A stretch of DNA of 64,000 nucleotides. Origin: Clostridia bacterium (GTDB lineage Bacteria > Bacillota > Clostridia > Christensenellales > Borkfalkiaceae). Positions 17,938 through 26,914 of this stretch are shown piece after piece (position 1 is the stretch's first letter; each line of letters begins with the position of its first letter). The position numbers and the translations under genes are program-made. The notes below the pieces were generated by a model that saw only the letters and a program-made list of their open reading frames with translations, ran no database searches and was not told where the DNA came from. The DNA lies in contig JAFXHX010000004.1 in assembly GCA_017536205.1 (NCBI GenBank), positions 1 to 64,000 on the forward strand. The letters are read 5' to 3'.

Positions 17938-18273
17938 TTATTTCTTTCCTTGTTTTTCTTCTTTTGTCTTATCAACTAATTCTTTAGCCATATACATAGA
18001 AATAGCTTCTTTAAACATTTTCATAACTTCTCGTTTGTTATGATAAGATAATTGATTGAAAGGTATATTTCCAAACATGTTTTTTGTTTTCCTTAACGCA
18101 AAAACATAAGGAACATATTCAATCTTACTATTTAACTCGTTATATATCTTATCTGCCTTGTCGTGATAAGTCGAAACATCTTCTAAAAATTTGTCAATTT
18201 TTTCAATATCTTCTTTAGCTTCTTCTAGTTTTTTTGCTAAATCTATTGTTTTCGTTATTTTTTCTTCTTTCAT
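17938..18273 (-). CDS. Small helical protein of the Mrr-DUF4062 operon
   Basis: A 111-residue charged protein with a likely N-terminal coiled coil (about 5-50, rich in K, E, D and L) and a second helical part with MKMFKEAISMYMAKEL. No membrane segment and no family recognised. It ends 21 bases before the membrane-Mrr gene and would be its first co-transcribed partner. A regulatory or scaffold role is plausible. The gene has a weak ribosome binding site. Confidence 0.65.
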   Translation of the reverse strand: MKEEKITKTIDLAKKLEEAKEDIEKIDKFLEDVSTYHDKADKIYNELNSKIEYVPYVFALRKTKNMFGNIPFNQLSYHNKREVMKMFKEAISMYMAKELVDKTKEEKQGKK

Positions 18274-18346
18274 AATCCTAAATCTTTCTTATAAAAATTT
18301 ATTTTGTTTTTATTATATCATTTTTTCTACTAAAAAACAACAAAAT

Positions 18347-18382
18347 AAAAAAGCAAAAACTTTTCACAGTTTTTGCTTTTTA
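18347..18382 (-). terminator. Terminator of the PIN-like gene
   Basis: AAAAAGCAAAAAC/GTTTTTGCTTTTT stem just after the stop at 18389 on the minus strand, flanked by A- and T-runs, so it may work both ways. Confidence 0.75.
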
Positions 18383-18388
18383 AAATAA

Positions 18389-19573
18389 TTAGATTTTTGA
18401 TAATAGAAATTCTAATCCCTTTATTGTTGCTTCCATATCGTGAGATGCGGACATTCTTCTATTTACCGATTCGACATTAAAAAATTTAAATATTTGTTCC
18501 TGTGTTAAAGAGTTCATTTTATAAAAAAATTGGCATTGTCCTGTTGTATTGTTTTTAAATAAACATTTAATTTGATATGCGTTCCTTATTCCATTCAACC
18601 CTTTATCTTTGCTTATAAAAATAGGAATTTGAAAGATACTTTTATCTTTGTGTGCAGACTGGATTGATTCTTCCATAAATCTTAAGTGGAATAAATCCCA
18701 CGCCATATTTTTTATATCTCCTATTAAATTTTTGTTATTTTTCTGTATTTTTTTAAAAAATCTTAACTCTAGATTTTCATAAAACATTTTAGCTAAATTT
18801 ATAGCGCACGGATGAAAAAGCATAATATCTTTATCGCAAAACTCTAAAAATTTTTCAAACTTGTTTTTTGCTGACAATTTATAATGTTTAAAATGAATAT
18901 ATATCATTGACATTAAATAAATTAACTCGACAAGATAATACTTCTCATACAAACTTTTTATAACGTTTATGTAATTAGGGTCTTTGTACATGTTAATCAA
19001 ACTCGCCATTCTTTTGTCAATGGGAACAATTTTGCCCGTGTCACAATCAACATAAGGAAACATACTTTCAAAATTTCTCATATCTTCAATCGTATATTCG
19101 TCTAAACCTAAATTATCTGGGTCTTTCATGAAATTTTCAATTCCAAAATTAATACAATCAAACACACAAACGGTAGATTTGCAGATTTTTATTGTTTCTT
19201 TTAACGTAAAATCTTGTTCGTTTGTTTTTAGATATTTCAATTGACTTATTATATTTAAATCAAACGATATATATGGTTGAAATTTGGAAATATAGTTTTT
19301 CCCTTTATCTCTCATTGTTAAAACATCATCATTAACACATAGCAATTTGTTGTTATAAAAGAGTGAATTTGCATCGTAATTTAGACTTGCAAACCGATTT
19401 AAAAAGTTTGCTTTGTCAACACCGAAAATTTCATCCACAAAATACATACTGTAATCAATTAGGAAACCCCTGTACTCTTCGTATAGCCTTATTCTTTCGT
19501 TGTTGTCATCTAAATTCCCAATATGTGCTATTAACCCTAGTAAATTATTGTCAATATCATTAATGTATTGCAT
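18389..19573 (-). CDS. Unknown protein with PIN-like features
   Basis: A 394-residue protein without a firm family match. Three spaced acidic motifs look like a PIN-type RNase core: SFDLNIIS (about 103-110), AWDLFHLRF (about 295-303) and FISKDKGL (about 325-332). Together these follow the D...D...D pattern of VapC/DUF4935-like nucleases. It has no membrane segment. It stands alone with its own terminator, directly downstream of tRNA-fMet. If PIN-like, it could cut tRNA or mRNA during infection. Both the fold and the function need confirmation. Confidence 0.6.
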   Translation of the reverse strand: MQYINDIDNNLLGLIAHIGNLDDNNERIRLYEEYRGFLIDYSMYFVDEIFGVDKANFLNRFASLNYDANSLFYNNKLLCVNDDVLTMRDKGKNYISKFQPYISFDLNIISQLKYLKTNEQDFTLKETIKICKSTVCVFDCINFGIENFMKDPDNLGLDEYTIEDMRNFESMFPYVDCDTGKIVPIDKRMASLINMYKDPNYINVIKSLYEKYYLVELIYLMSMIYIHFKHYKLSAKNKFEKFLEFCDKDIMLFHPCAINLAKMFYENLELRFFKKIQKNNKNLIGDIKNMAWDLFHLRFMEESIQSAHKDKSIFQIPIFISKDKGLNGIRNAYQIKCLFKNNTTGQCQFFYKMNSLTQEQIFKFFNVESVNRRMSASHDMEATIKGLEFLLSKI

Positions 19574-19603
19574 TGCAGCCTCTCTTTTGTTTTATATATA
19601 AAA

Positions 19604-19636
19604 ACACTGTTGAACCTTAGGTGGTTCAACAGTGTC
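19604..19636 (-). terminator. Terminator of tRNA-fMet
   Basis: ACACTGTTGAACC/GGTTCAACAGTGT stem followed on the minus strand by TTTTTATAT, six bases beyond the CCA end of the tRNA. Confidence 0.85.
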
Positions 19637-19641
19637 TCACT

Positions 19642-19719
<78 letters not shown>

Positions 19720-19847
19720 ATGACTTGTGCGTTTATAATACATAAAATTATAAACTTTGTCAACTGTTTTTTATTATTTTCTTCGTTTTTACATTGTAAC
19801 TTTTTTAAACTTGTGCTATTATATATAAAAAAGAAAGTAGGTGTTTT

Positions 19848-20621
19848 ATGAACGTTGCTATTATTACGGGCGCTTCGTCTGGCATGGGAAAGGAATTTGT
19901 TGTTCAAGCCGACGTTAGATATTCGCTCGATGAGATTTGGGTTATTGCAAGAAGAACTGAAAGGCTTATTGCCCTTCAAGAAGAAGTTGGCGCTAAAATA
20001 GTGCCCATTTCGCTTGACCTTACCTTGCCCGAAAGTTTTAACGTTTTAAAACAAAAACTTGAAAAGGAAAACCCCAACGTTAAACTTTTAGTTAACGCAA
20101 GTGGCTTTGGTAAAATGGGCGAGTTTATAGAGTCGAGCCCCGAATCGAACGCTGGTATGTGCGACCTTAACCTTAAAGCCCTTATTCTAACCACTCAAAC
20201 CGTTCTTCCTTATATAAAAGAAGGCGGAAAAATAATACAGGTTGGCTCTATGAGTTCGTTCGAGCCCGTTCCGCACCTTTCAGTTTACGCGGCAACGAAA
20301 GCCGGCGTTTTAAGTTTTTCACGCGCGCTTTCTTTTGAACTTAAGCCCAAAAAGATACGAGTTTTATGCGTTTGCCCTTACTGGGTTAAAACAGAGTTTT
20401 TCGAGCGTGCAGGCGAAAAAGAAAACCTTGAAAAGTTTGACATTCTTTACACTTCAGATTTTGTTGTAAAAGTGGCCTATAAGGCGCTAGACAAGTCTAG
20501 AAAAAATTACGTTGTGCCTGGAAAATACGCAAAACTTCTTCGCTTTTTAGCAAAGTTTTTAAGCCACGATTTTATGATGTGGGCAATGAATAAAATGTTT
20601 AAATATAAGAAAAATGATTGA
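19848..20621 (+). CDS. Short-chain dehydrogenase/reductase
   Basis: A 257-residue cytosolic NAD(P)-dependent oxidoreductase. The Rossmann motif GASSGMG is at 8-14, NASG near 87 and the catalytic YAATK near 150; the upstream SMSS supplies the catalytic serine. The substrate is not evident. The C-terminus has basic and hydrophobic residues (LLRFLAKFLS), possibly a membrane-associating helix. It overlaps tilS by eight bases (ATG within the stop region), so the two are co-translated. RBS AAGTAGGTG precedes the ATG. Confidence 0.9.
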   Translation: MNVAIITGASSGMGKEFVVQADVRYSLDEIWVIARRTERLIALQEEVGAKIVPISLDLTLPESFNVLKQKLEKENPNVKLLVNASGFGKMGEFIESSPESNAGMCDLNLKALILTTQTVLPYIKEGGKIIQVGSMSSFEPVPHLSVYAATKAGVLSFSRALSFELKPKKIRVLCVCPYWVKTEFFERAGEKENLEKFDILYTSDFVVKVAYKALDKSRKNYVVPGKYAKLLRFLAKFLSHDFMMWAMNKMFKYKKND

Positions 20622-21903
20622 TTTATCTTTAATTAAAAAAGGCGACGTGGTTGCCGTTGCGCTTTCTGGCGGACTTGATAGCGTTTGTTTACTTCATATG
20701 CTTAATGCAAACGCAAAAACTCACGGCTACACCGTTAAAGCAGTTCATGTTAACCACTCAATTCGTGGTATATATAGCGATAACGACCAAGCGTTTTGCG
20801 AAGAATATTGCAAAAAGTTAGGCACCCCTTTTAAAACGTTTACCGTTGACGCGCCCAAATATTCTGAAGAAAACCACCTTTCGCTTGAACAGGGCGCAAG
20901 AGCGCTTAGATATAGCCACTTTTTTAGTTTGCTTGAACAAGGTTGGTGCACTAAAATTGCAACGGCGCACCATATAGAAGACAATTTTGAAACGGTGCTT
21001 TTAAACCTGTTTCGTGGCACGGGGCTAAAAGGACTTTCGGGCATAAAGTCAAAAGTAAACAGCGTTATTCGCCCATTACTTTCTTACTCTAAAGCCGACC
21101 TTATGCTATACGCTAAACGTAACGACCTTAACTACGTTACCGACGAAACCAACAAAGACGTTAACTACACCCGTAACTATATTCGCCACAACCTTACCCC
21201 CGTTATAACTAGCAAGTTCCCAGAAGCAATTTCGGCTGTTTCTAGAACTAGTTTAATTATTGCCGAAGAAGACGCTTTTTTAAACGACCTTTCTAAATCG
21301 GCGCTTGAAGTTAAAGGCGAAAAGATTTACGTTTCCACAAAAAACGATAACGTTATTTTACGCCGTGCAGTAATTTTAGCCCTTAACGCGCTTGGCGTTG
21401 AAAAAGATTACGAGTGGGCGCACGTAGAAAGCGTTTTAAACCTTATCAAAAACCAAAGCGGAAAAGCAGTTAATTTACCAAAAAACGTTATTGCGCTTAA
21501 AGAATACGACAAAATCGTGTTTTTCGTTTCGCAAAACAACGCATCTACGCTTAACGAATACTCTTATAAAAAAGGCGAGTTTGCCTTTAAAAACAAAACT
21601 GCCGTTATTTGTGACGGAAAACTTGAAAACGTTAAAACTTCGCTTATTTTCGACGGCGCAAAAATACCACCGTCTGCTAAAATTAGGCTACGCCGTGATG
21701 GTGACACGTTTGAAAAGTTTGGCGGTGGCACAAAAAAACTTAAAGAGTTTTTAATTGATAAAAAAATACCACTTCTTGAACGTGACGACTACCCCGTTAT
21801 TGCAAGCGGAAACAAAGTTTACGTTATTTTTGGGCTTGCAATAAGCGAAAGCGTTAAGGTTACCGAAAAAACCAAAAAAATATTCGAAGCGAAACTTAAA
21901 TAA
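20614..21903 (+). CDS. tilS: tRNA(Ile)-lysidine synthase
   Basis: ATP-dependent enzyme that converts C34 of the tRNA-Ile CAU anticodon to lysidine, switching it from Met to Ile decoding. The N-type PP-loop SGGLDS is at 18-23, followed by the TilS motif IATAHHIEDNFET and GLKGLSGIK. The middle domain and the C-terminal substrate-binding domain (LRRDGDTF, KKLKEFLIDKKI) are present, and the 429 residues fit the full-length form. It overlaps the SDR gene and ends in a terminator. Confidence 0.95.
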   Translation: MIDLSLIKKGDVVAVALSGGLDSVCLLHMLNANAKTHGYTVKAVHVNHSIRGIYSDNDQAFCEEYCKKLGTPFKTFTVDAPKYSEENHLSLEQGARALRYSHFFSLLEQGWCTKIATAHHIEDNFETVLLNLFRGTGLKGLSGIKSKVNSVIRPLLSYSKADLMLYAKRNDLNYVTDETNKDVNYTRNYIRHNLTPVITSKFPEAISAVSRTSLIIAEEDAFLNDLSKSALEVKGEKIYVSTKNDNVILRRAVILALNALGVEKDYEWAHVESVLNLIKNQSGKAVNLPKNVIALKEYDKIVFFVSQNNASTLNEYSYKKGEFAFKNKTAVICDGKLENVKTSLIFDGAKIPPSAKIRLRRDGDTFEKFGGGTKKLKEFLIDKKIPLLERDDYPVIASGNKVYVIFGLAISESVKVTEKTKKIFEAKLK

Positions 21904-21904
21904 A

Positions 21905-21927
21905 AAAAGGAGCAAGTTGCTCCTTTT
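21905..21927. terminator. Bidirectional terminator between tilS and the M20 gene
   Basis: AAAAAGGAGCAA/TTGCTCCTTTTT, a near-perfect palindrome with A- and T-runs, between two convergent genes. Confidence 0.9.
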
Positions 21928-23150
21928 TATTTTGCTAGTTCGTAAATTGCTTGCTTATATGCTTTATAACACTTTTTAAGCCTTTCAATGCTAATTTTTT
22001 CGTTTGGAACGTGGCAACAATGTTCGCCGTAAAGCGACGGGCCGAACGCCACACCGTTTTTAAGCGCACGCGCGTAAGTTCCACCACCCGTAGTTATGGG
22101 CGTTCCCTTTTCGTTAAAGCAATTTTCATAAACTTTTAAAAGCGTTTTTACAAGTTTGCCGTTTTTATTTGCGTAAAGCGCCGGTTGATGCGATAAAACT
22201 TTAAAATTGCCAACTTTTCCAAGTAGTTTTTCAATGTTTTCACGTAAGTAGGTTACGGGGTAACGAACGTCGGTTTTAATAAAAATGCCGTTTTCGTTTG
22301 CCGTTATAACGTTTGGCGAAAAGGTTAAAACCCCACTTTCGTCGCTAACGCTACTTAACTCTTTATTTAAAAACAAAGCGTTATAATCTTTAATATCAAA
22401 AGCGTTGTTTTGAACTAAAAACTCAAGTGCTTTTTTAATGGCGTTATCGCCCTTTTCAGGTGTTGAGCCGTGCGCCGAAACGCCCGTAAACAAGTAATCG
22501 TTTCCGTAAAATGTTAGATTTACCTTGTCGCAAACGACGTTAATTCTATCGCCACCAACAAGTTTTTCAATAAGCGGGTGCTTTTTAAAGGTATATTCTA
22601 TATGAATAATTCCCTTTTCGGCGTATATTACGGGAAAGTCGCCGTCGGGCGAAAAGCCAACGGTAGATAGCGTTGCAACTTTTTTATAATGCTCAATACA
22701 ATCCCAACCACTTTCTTCGTCCATACCGAATATAAGTTTAATTTTTTTAGAAGGTTTAAAACCTTGGTCTTTAAGTTCTTTGAGCGCATAAAGACACAAA
22801 ACGGCAGGTCCTTTATCGTCAACGACGCCCCTACCTACTAAATAACCGTTTTCTTCAGTTAAAGTAAAGGGATTGCTATTCCAAAGCGAAAGGTCGCCCT
22901 CGGGAACAACGTCTAAATGGCAAAGCACCGAAACCCCGTCTTCGTCGCTACCATCACCCAAAGTTACTTCAACGGCGTAACCATCGTAATAGATTGCGTT
23001 TAAACCGAGTGATAAGGCGTGCTCGTAACACGTTTTAGCCATTTCGTAAACGCCTGCGCCTAACGGCATGTTCGTTTGGGGCGCAGACTTAACGCTTTTA
23101 ATTTTAATCCAGTCTTTAAGCGCGCATAATGCACTTTCAAAATATTGCAC
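21927..23150 (-). CDS. M20-family dipeptidase, PepV/Sapep-like
   Basis: Zinc metallopeptidase of the M20 group that hydrolyses dipeptides. Metal-binding motifs are visible: SVLCHLDVVPEG, GRGVVDDKGP (bridging Asp) and GMDEESG (catalytic Glu), plus the C-terminal GGGTYARAL and GEHCCHVPNE. The open frame runs to 23183, but GTG at 23148-23150 is chosen as start because AAAGGAG lies eight bases before it; this gives 407 residues and the usual family start. It is convergent with tilS and monocistronic. Confidence 0.9.
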   Translation of the reverse strand: MQYFESALCALKDWIKIKSVKSAPQTNMPLGAGVYEMAKTCYEHALSLGLNAIYYDGYAVEVTLGDGSDEDGVSVLCHLDVVPEGDLSLWNSNPFTLTEENGYLVGRGVVDDKGPAVLCLYALKELKDQGFKPSKKIKLIFGMDEESGWDCIEHYKKVATLSTVGFSPDGDFPVIYAEKGIIHIEYTFKKHPLIEKLVGGDRINVVCDKVNLTFYGNDYLFTGVSAHGSTPEKGDNAIKKALEFLVQNNAFDIKDYNALFLNKELSSVSDESGVLTFSPNVITANENGIFIKTDVRYPVTYLRENIEKLLGKVGNFKVLSHQPALYANKNGKLVKTLLKVYENCFNEKGTPITTGGGTYARALKNGVAFGPSLYGEHCCHVPNEKISIERLKKCYKAYKQAIYELAK

Positions 23151-23210
23151 TGTTTTTACTCCTTTTATAAACATATTATACACTTTATTTTACAAAATCG
23201 GTAGATATTA

Positions 23211-23239
23211 TTAACAAAAATAAAAAAATGTGCTAAAAT
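23211..23239 (+). promoter_or_regulatory. radC promoter
   Basis: TTAACA (23211-23216), 17-base spacer, TAAAAT (23234-23239). Transcription would begin at about 23246-23249, at or next to the radC ATG, so the mRNA is probably leaderless. Confidence 0.7.
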
Positions 23240-23248
23240 AAACGTGTT

Positions 23249-23977
23249 ATGCAAAATAAAACCACAAAAACAACCAAAAACCTACACGACGGGCATAGAA
23301 AACGCCTTCGCGATAAGTTTAAGCTTAGTAAAGAGTCGTTTGCACAGCACGAACTGTTAGAACTTCTTCTCGGTTACGCTATTCCAAGAAAAGATACTAA
23401 CGCTCTTGCCCACGATTTAATAAACAAGTTTGGCTCTTTAAGCGAAGTTTTAAACGCCGACCCAAACCTTTTAATGCAAGTTGACGGCATAGGCGAAAAC
23501 GCTGCAAGTTTACTTTCGCTAGTTGGCTACGTTTCTAGCGTAAAAAGCGCAAAACGCCGTGAAAAAGTTAAACTTTCCACTATCGAACAAGTTAAAGATT
23601 TTGCAACGCCACTCTTTGAAGGAAGTGACCACGAACTACTGTTTATGCTTTTTCTAGACGCGCAAAAGAACTTGGTTGGCTACACTATGCTTGACGACGG
23701 AAGTAAAAACTCCGTTTCGCTTAATTTTGAAACGTTTTCTAAAGACGTTTTAATTTACAAACCAAAGTCGGTTGTGCTCGTTCACAACCATTTTGCAGAC
23801 TATCCTTACCCATCGCAAGACGACGATAAGGCAACTGCTAAAATATTTGCATTTTTAAACACTTGTAAAGTTAACCTTTACGACCACGTTATTATAGGCA
23901 ATAAAGACGCTTACAGTTATTTTTACGATAATAGGCTTCAACGCATTAAAGAAACTGTTAGCGAAAAGTTTTTATAG
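23249..23977 (+). CDS. radC: RadC-family JAB/MPN domain protein
   Basis: A 242-residue protein with an N-terminal helix-hairpin-helix region (LLMQVDGIGENAASLL) and a C-terminal JAB-like domain. The metal motif is VHNHFADYPYPSQDD near 178-192, close to the RadC HNHPSGxxxPSxxD but with FADYPYP in place of PSG. The role of RadC is unsettled; a place in DNA repair or recombination is historical. The family start LHDGHRKRLRDKF is present. No ribosome binding site is visible before the ATG, in line with a leaderless transcript. It ends eight bases before gltX. Confidence 0.9.
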   Translation: MQNKTTKTTKNLHDGHRKRLRDKFKLSKESFAQHELLELLLGYAIPRKDTNALAHDLINKFGSLSEVLNADPNLLMQVDGIGENAASLLSLVGYVSSVKSAKRREKVKLSTIEQVKDFATPLFEGSDHELLFMLFLDAQKNLVGYTMLDDGSKNSVSLNFETFSKDVLIYKPKSVVLVHNHFADYPYPSQDDDKATAKIFAFLNTCKVNLYDHVIIGNKDAYSYFYDNRLQRIKETVSEKFL

Positions 23978-23985
23978 GAGTTATT

Positions 23986-25410
23986 ATGGCAAAAGTTAGA
24001 ACTAGATTTGCGCCCAGCCCCACCGGCTTTATGCACCTTGGCGGTTTAAGAACGGCGCTTTATGCTTACTTATACGCAAAACACAACGGTGGCGACTTTG
24101 TTTTACGCATTGAAGACACCGATAAAGAACGCTTTGTTGAAGGCGCAATGGAAGTTATTTACTCATCACTTAAAGGCACGGGGTTAAATTACGACGAAGG
24201 CCCCGACGTTGGCGGTAATTACGGGCCGTATATTCAAAGCGACAGAAAGCCCATCTATTTAGAATACGCTAAAAAACTTATTGAACTTGGCGGGGCTTAC
24301 TACTGTTTCTGCTCGAAAGAACGCCTTGAAAGCCTTACCGATGAAAACGGCAACCGTAAATACGATAAGCACTGCTTAAAACTTTCAAAAGAAGAAGTTG
24401 AGAAAAGAATTAATAGTGGTGAAAGTTACGTTATTAGGCAAAATATTCCCCTTGAAGGTAAATCTAGTTACGAAGACCTTATTTACGGCACTATCGAAGT
24501 TGACTACTCTGACCTTGAAGATAATATCTTAATTAAGTCTGACGGAATGCCCACTTATAACTTTGCAAACGTTATTGACGACCACCTTATGGGAATAACC
24601 CACGTTATTCGTGGTACGGAATACCTTTCTTCAACGCCAAAATACAACCTTATGTACGACGCTTTTGGTTGGGAACGCCCCGTTTATATTCACCTTCCCA
24701 CCATTATGAAAGATGCTACCCGTAAACTTTCAAAGCGTTACGGCGACGCTAATTTTGACGACTTTATAGGAAAAGGTTACGTTCCCGAAGCAATTTTAAA
24801 CTACGTTGCCCTTCTTGGTTGGTGCCCGAAAAACGGCGCTGAAAAAATGACGCTTTCTGAAATGATAGAACTTTTCGACCTTACGGGCATTTCTAAATCG
24901 CCTTCTATTTTTGACGAAGTTAAGTGCAAGTGGCTTAACGGCGAATATTTAAAGGCTATGACGGACGAAGAGTTTATTGAAATAGCAAAGCCCTTTATGA
25001 CGGGGCTTGAAAACTTTAACACCCAAAAAATTGCAAAACTTATAAAGTCGAGAATAGAGATTTTAAGCGATATTGAAAATATTACATTATTTTTAAAAGA
25101 ACACCTTTCTTTCGATAACGCAATTTACGAAAATAAAAAACAAAAGACCGACGCTAGTTTGGCAAAGGTTTTACTTCCTAAAATATATAATAAGGTTGAA
25201 GAAATAAAAGACTTTAATAACGATACTTTATTTAGCGAACTTTCGCTCGTTGCAGAAAGTGAAGGCGTTAAAGCCCGCCAACTTTTCTACGTTATGCGAA
25301 TTGCTTTAACGGGGCTTGAAGTTACCCCCGGTGGAGCAACCGAAGTTGCCGACATTTTAGGTAAAGAAGAAACTTTAAAAAGGTTACAAACCGCAATATC
25401 TAACTTATAA
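23986..25410 (+). CDS. gltX: Glutamyl-tRNA synthetase
   Basis: Class I aminoacyl-tRNA synthetase, 474 residues, charging tRNA-Glu (and possibly tRNA-Gln for later amidation). The HIGH-like motif appears as PSPTGFMHLGGLRTALY (12-28) and the KMSKS-like motif as RKLSKRYGD (about 246-254). The C-terminal anticodon-binding domain is helical and ends normally. RBS AGGAG is six bases before the ATG. Probably co-transcribed with radC. Confidence 0.96.
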   Translation: MAKVRTRFAPSPTGFMHLGGLRTALYAYLYAKHNGGDFVLRIEDTDKERFVEGAMEVIYSSLKGTGLNYDEGPDVGGNYGPYIQSDRKPIYLEYAKKLIELGGAYYCFCSKERLESLTDENGNRKYDKHCLKLSKEEVEKRINSGESYVIRQNIPLEGKSSYEDLIYGTIEVDYSDLEDNILIKSDGMPTYNFANVIDDHLMGITHVIRGTEYLSSTPKYNLMYDAFGWERPVYIHLPTIMKDATRKLSKRYGDANFDDFIGKGYVPEAILNYVALLGWCPKNGAEKMTLSEMIELFDLTGISKSPSIFDEVKCKWLNGEYLKAMTDEEFIEIAKPFMTGLENFNTQKIAKLIKSRIEILSDIENITLFLKEHLSFDNAIYENKKQKTDASLAKVLLPKIYNKVEEIKDFNNDTLFSELSLVAESEGVKARQLFYVMRIALTGLEVTPGGATEVADILGKEETLKRLQTAISNL

Positions 25411-25411
25411 T

Positions 25412-25437
25412 AAAAACCGCCTATAAGGCGGTTTTTT
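25412..25437. terminator. Bidirectional terminator between gltX and the SLOG gene
   Basis: AAAACCGCCT/AGGCGGTTTT stem with a two-base loop and a T-run, between convergent genes. Confidence 0.9.
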
Positions 25438-25898
25438 TAAACTAAAACTAATTTTTTATTTAAACTTAAAGCGTATTTTACAGTGTAATAAGTTCCACCT
25501 TTATTCTCTTTTAAATAAGCAACTAACAAAGATGAATTATCTACCATATAACGGTTTCTTTTAAACATACAACCTTTTGAATATTCGTTACTTACGTTAA
25601 CTATTTTGTCGGCTTTATTTAAAAGTTCTAAATACGTTTTTTGTTGTTCTTTAGTAAAGTATTTGCTTTGCTCGGGGCAAGGCACGCAAGCAATAATATC
25701 AATATTATTTTTTTTATATTTTAAAAGCGTTTGAAAAACCACGGTGTCGTACCCGAGCGCCATACCAACTAAAAAAGTTTTATAACCTTCCTTTATAAGT
25801 TTTTTTATAGTTTCTTCAGTGTTATCAATAAAAAAGGTATCGTCGAGTTCTCTATGCCCTGAAAAACAACAAGTGGTTTTAACGTCGAAATCGGTCAC
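25437..25898 (-). CDS. YpsA-like SLOG-family protein (DUF1273)
   Basis: A 153-residue cytosolic protein of the SLOG superfamily. The typical opening CCFSGHREL is present, with GMALGYDTVVFQ, CVPCPEQSKYF and the C-terminal GGTYYTVKYA nucleotide-binding segment. YpsA affects cell division and stress in Bacillus; the ligand is thought to be a nucleotide derivative. The start overlaps the end of rsmG by four bases (ATGA type), so the two are coupled. Confidence 0.85.
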   Translation of the reverse strand: MTDFDVKTTCCFSGHRELDDTFFIDNTEETIKKLIKEGYKTFLVGMALGYDTVVFQTLLKYKKNNIDIIACVPCPEQSKYFTKEQQKTYLELLNKADKIVNVSNEYSKGCMFKRNRYMVDNSSLLVAYLKENKGGTYYTVKYALSLNKKLVLV

Positions 25899-26560
25899 AG
25901 TGGTTTACTCCTTTCTTTTCCGTTTCCACGGGGGTATTTATCGGGTGTTTTTTCTATTTTTTCAATAACGAAAATAGTTCTTTTACCGTAATTTTCACTT
26001 AACTCGTAATCATGCTGGGTTTTAAGTTTTCCACCAAGCGTTTTTATTGCGTTTTTAGCAAGAACTTCTTCACCGCTTTCATAGCCTTTATAGGCAATAA
26101 AAAGCCCACCCACCTTAACAAGTGGCATAGTATACTCGCATAAAGTGTTAAGTTTTGCAACAGCGCGAGCAGTAGAAACGGTGAACTTTTCACGGTAATT
26201 AACGTTTTTACCAAGGTCTTCTGCACGGGCGTTTATAACAGTGGCGTTAAGTTTTAAAGTTTTTATAACTTCTTTTAAAAACTCACACTTTTTTCCAACC
26301 GATTCAACGAGAGTAAAAGTTAAATCACTTCTTACTATCATTAAGGGTATTGATGGAAATCCACCACCAGAGCCTATTTCTATAACGCTAGCGTTTTCTG
26401 GAAATAAAAAAGCGCCTTTTATCGAGTCTTCAAAATGTTTTATAAACATTTCTTTTTCATCTTTTATAGCCGTTAAATTAAACTTTTCGTTCCATAAAAG
26501 AAGTAAATCTTTAAAAATATTAAGTTTTTCTAACTGTTTATCTGTTATAGTAACGTTCAT
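25895..26560 (-). CDS. rsmG: 16S rRNA m7G527 methyltransferase
   Basis: A 221-residue S-adenosylmethionine-dependent enzyme that makes m7G527 in 16S rRNA. The SAM motif VIEIGSGGGFPSIPL lies near 60-74, and VSTARAVAKL and VGGLFIAYKG are family hallmarks. In Bacillota rsmG is usually at the end of the mnmE-mnmG-rsmG run beside oriC; here mnmE and mnmG are absent and rsmG faces away from dnaN across an AT-rich gap. Confidence 0.95.
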   Translation of the reverse strand: MNVTITDKQLEKLNIFKDLLLLWNEKFNLTAIKDEKEMFIKHFEDSIKGAFLFPENASVIEIGSGGGFPSIPLMIVRSDLTFTLVESVGKKCEFLKEVIKTLKLNATVINARAEDLGKNVNYREKFTVSTARAVAKLNTLCEYTMPLVKVGGLFIAYKGYESGEEVLAKNAIKTLGGKLKTQHDYELSENYGKRTIFVIEKIEKTPDKYPRGNGKERSKPL

Positions 26561-26914
26561 AGTAAGATTTTAACATATTTTTTTAACTTTTTCAATTTTT
26601 ATAAACGTTTATTTTTAAACAATGTTAATAATTTTATTTATAACTTTTCTTTTTATAAAGTTTGGCTTTTTTTATTGATTTTTTCGCCTTTATTATATAT
26701 AATATATATGTTAGTTATATAAATACTATTTTTACCTTTTTATTGATAACTTTTAAAACTTAATTTTTATAAACGTTTTATCAACTTTTTTAATTTTAGT
26801 ATTTTTAATAACTTTTCTTCGGTATTTTTAAAGAACTTTATAAAGTTTTCAACTTATAAACGTTCCCTACTACTATTACTAAGTTTAATTATAATAAAGG
26901 AGTATATATCTATC
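26561..26914. other. Candidate replication origin region (rsmG-dnaN gap)
   Basis: A 354-base, extremely AT-rich divergent gap with three direct copies of TTATAAACG (26599-26607, 26767-26775, 26854-26862) and related TTTATAAAG stretches near 26653 and 26838. The motif matches the DnaA box TTATCCACA at only six of nine positions, so binding is unproven. The setting (rsmG on one side, dnaN-rpmH-rnpA on the other) is typical of oriC. The presumed dnaN promoter and its RBS AAAGGAG (26897-26903) are also here. No dnaA is found. Confidence 0.45.
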
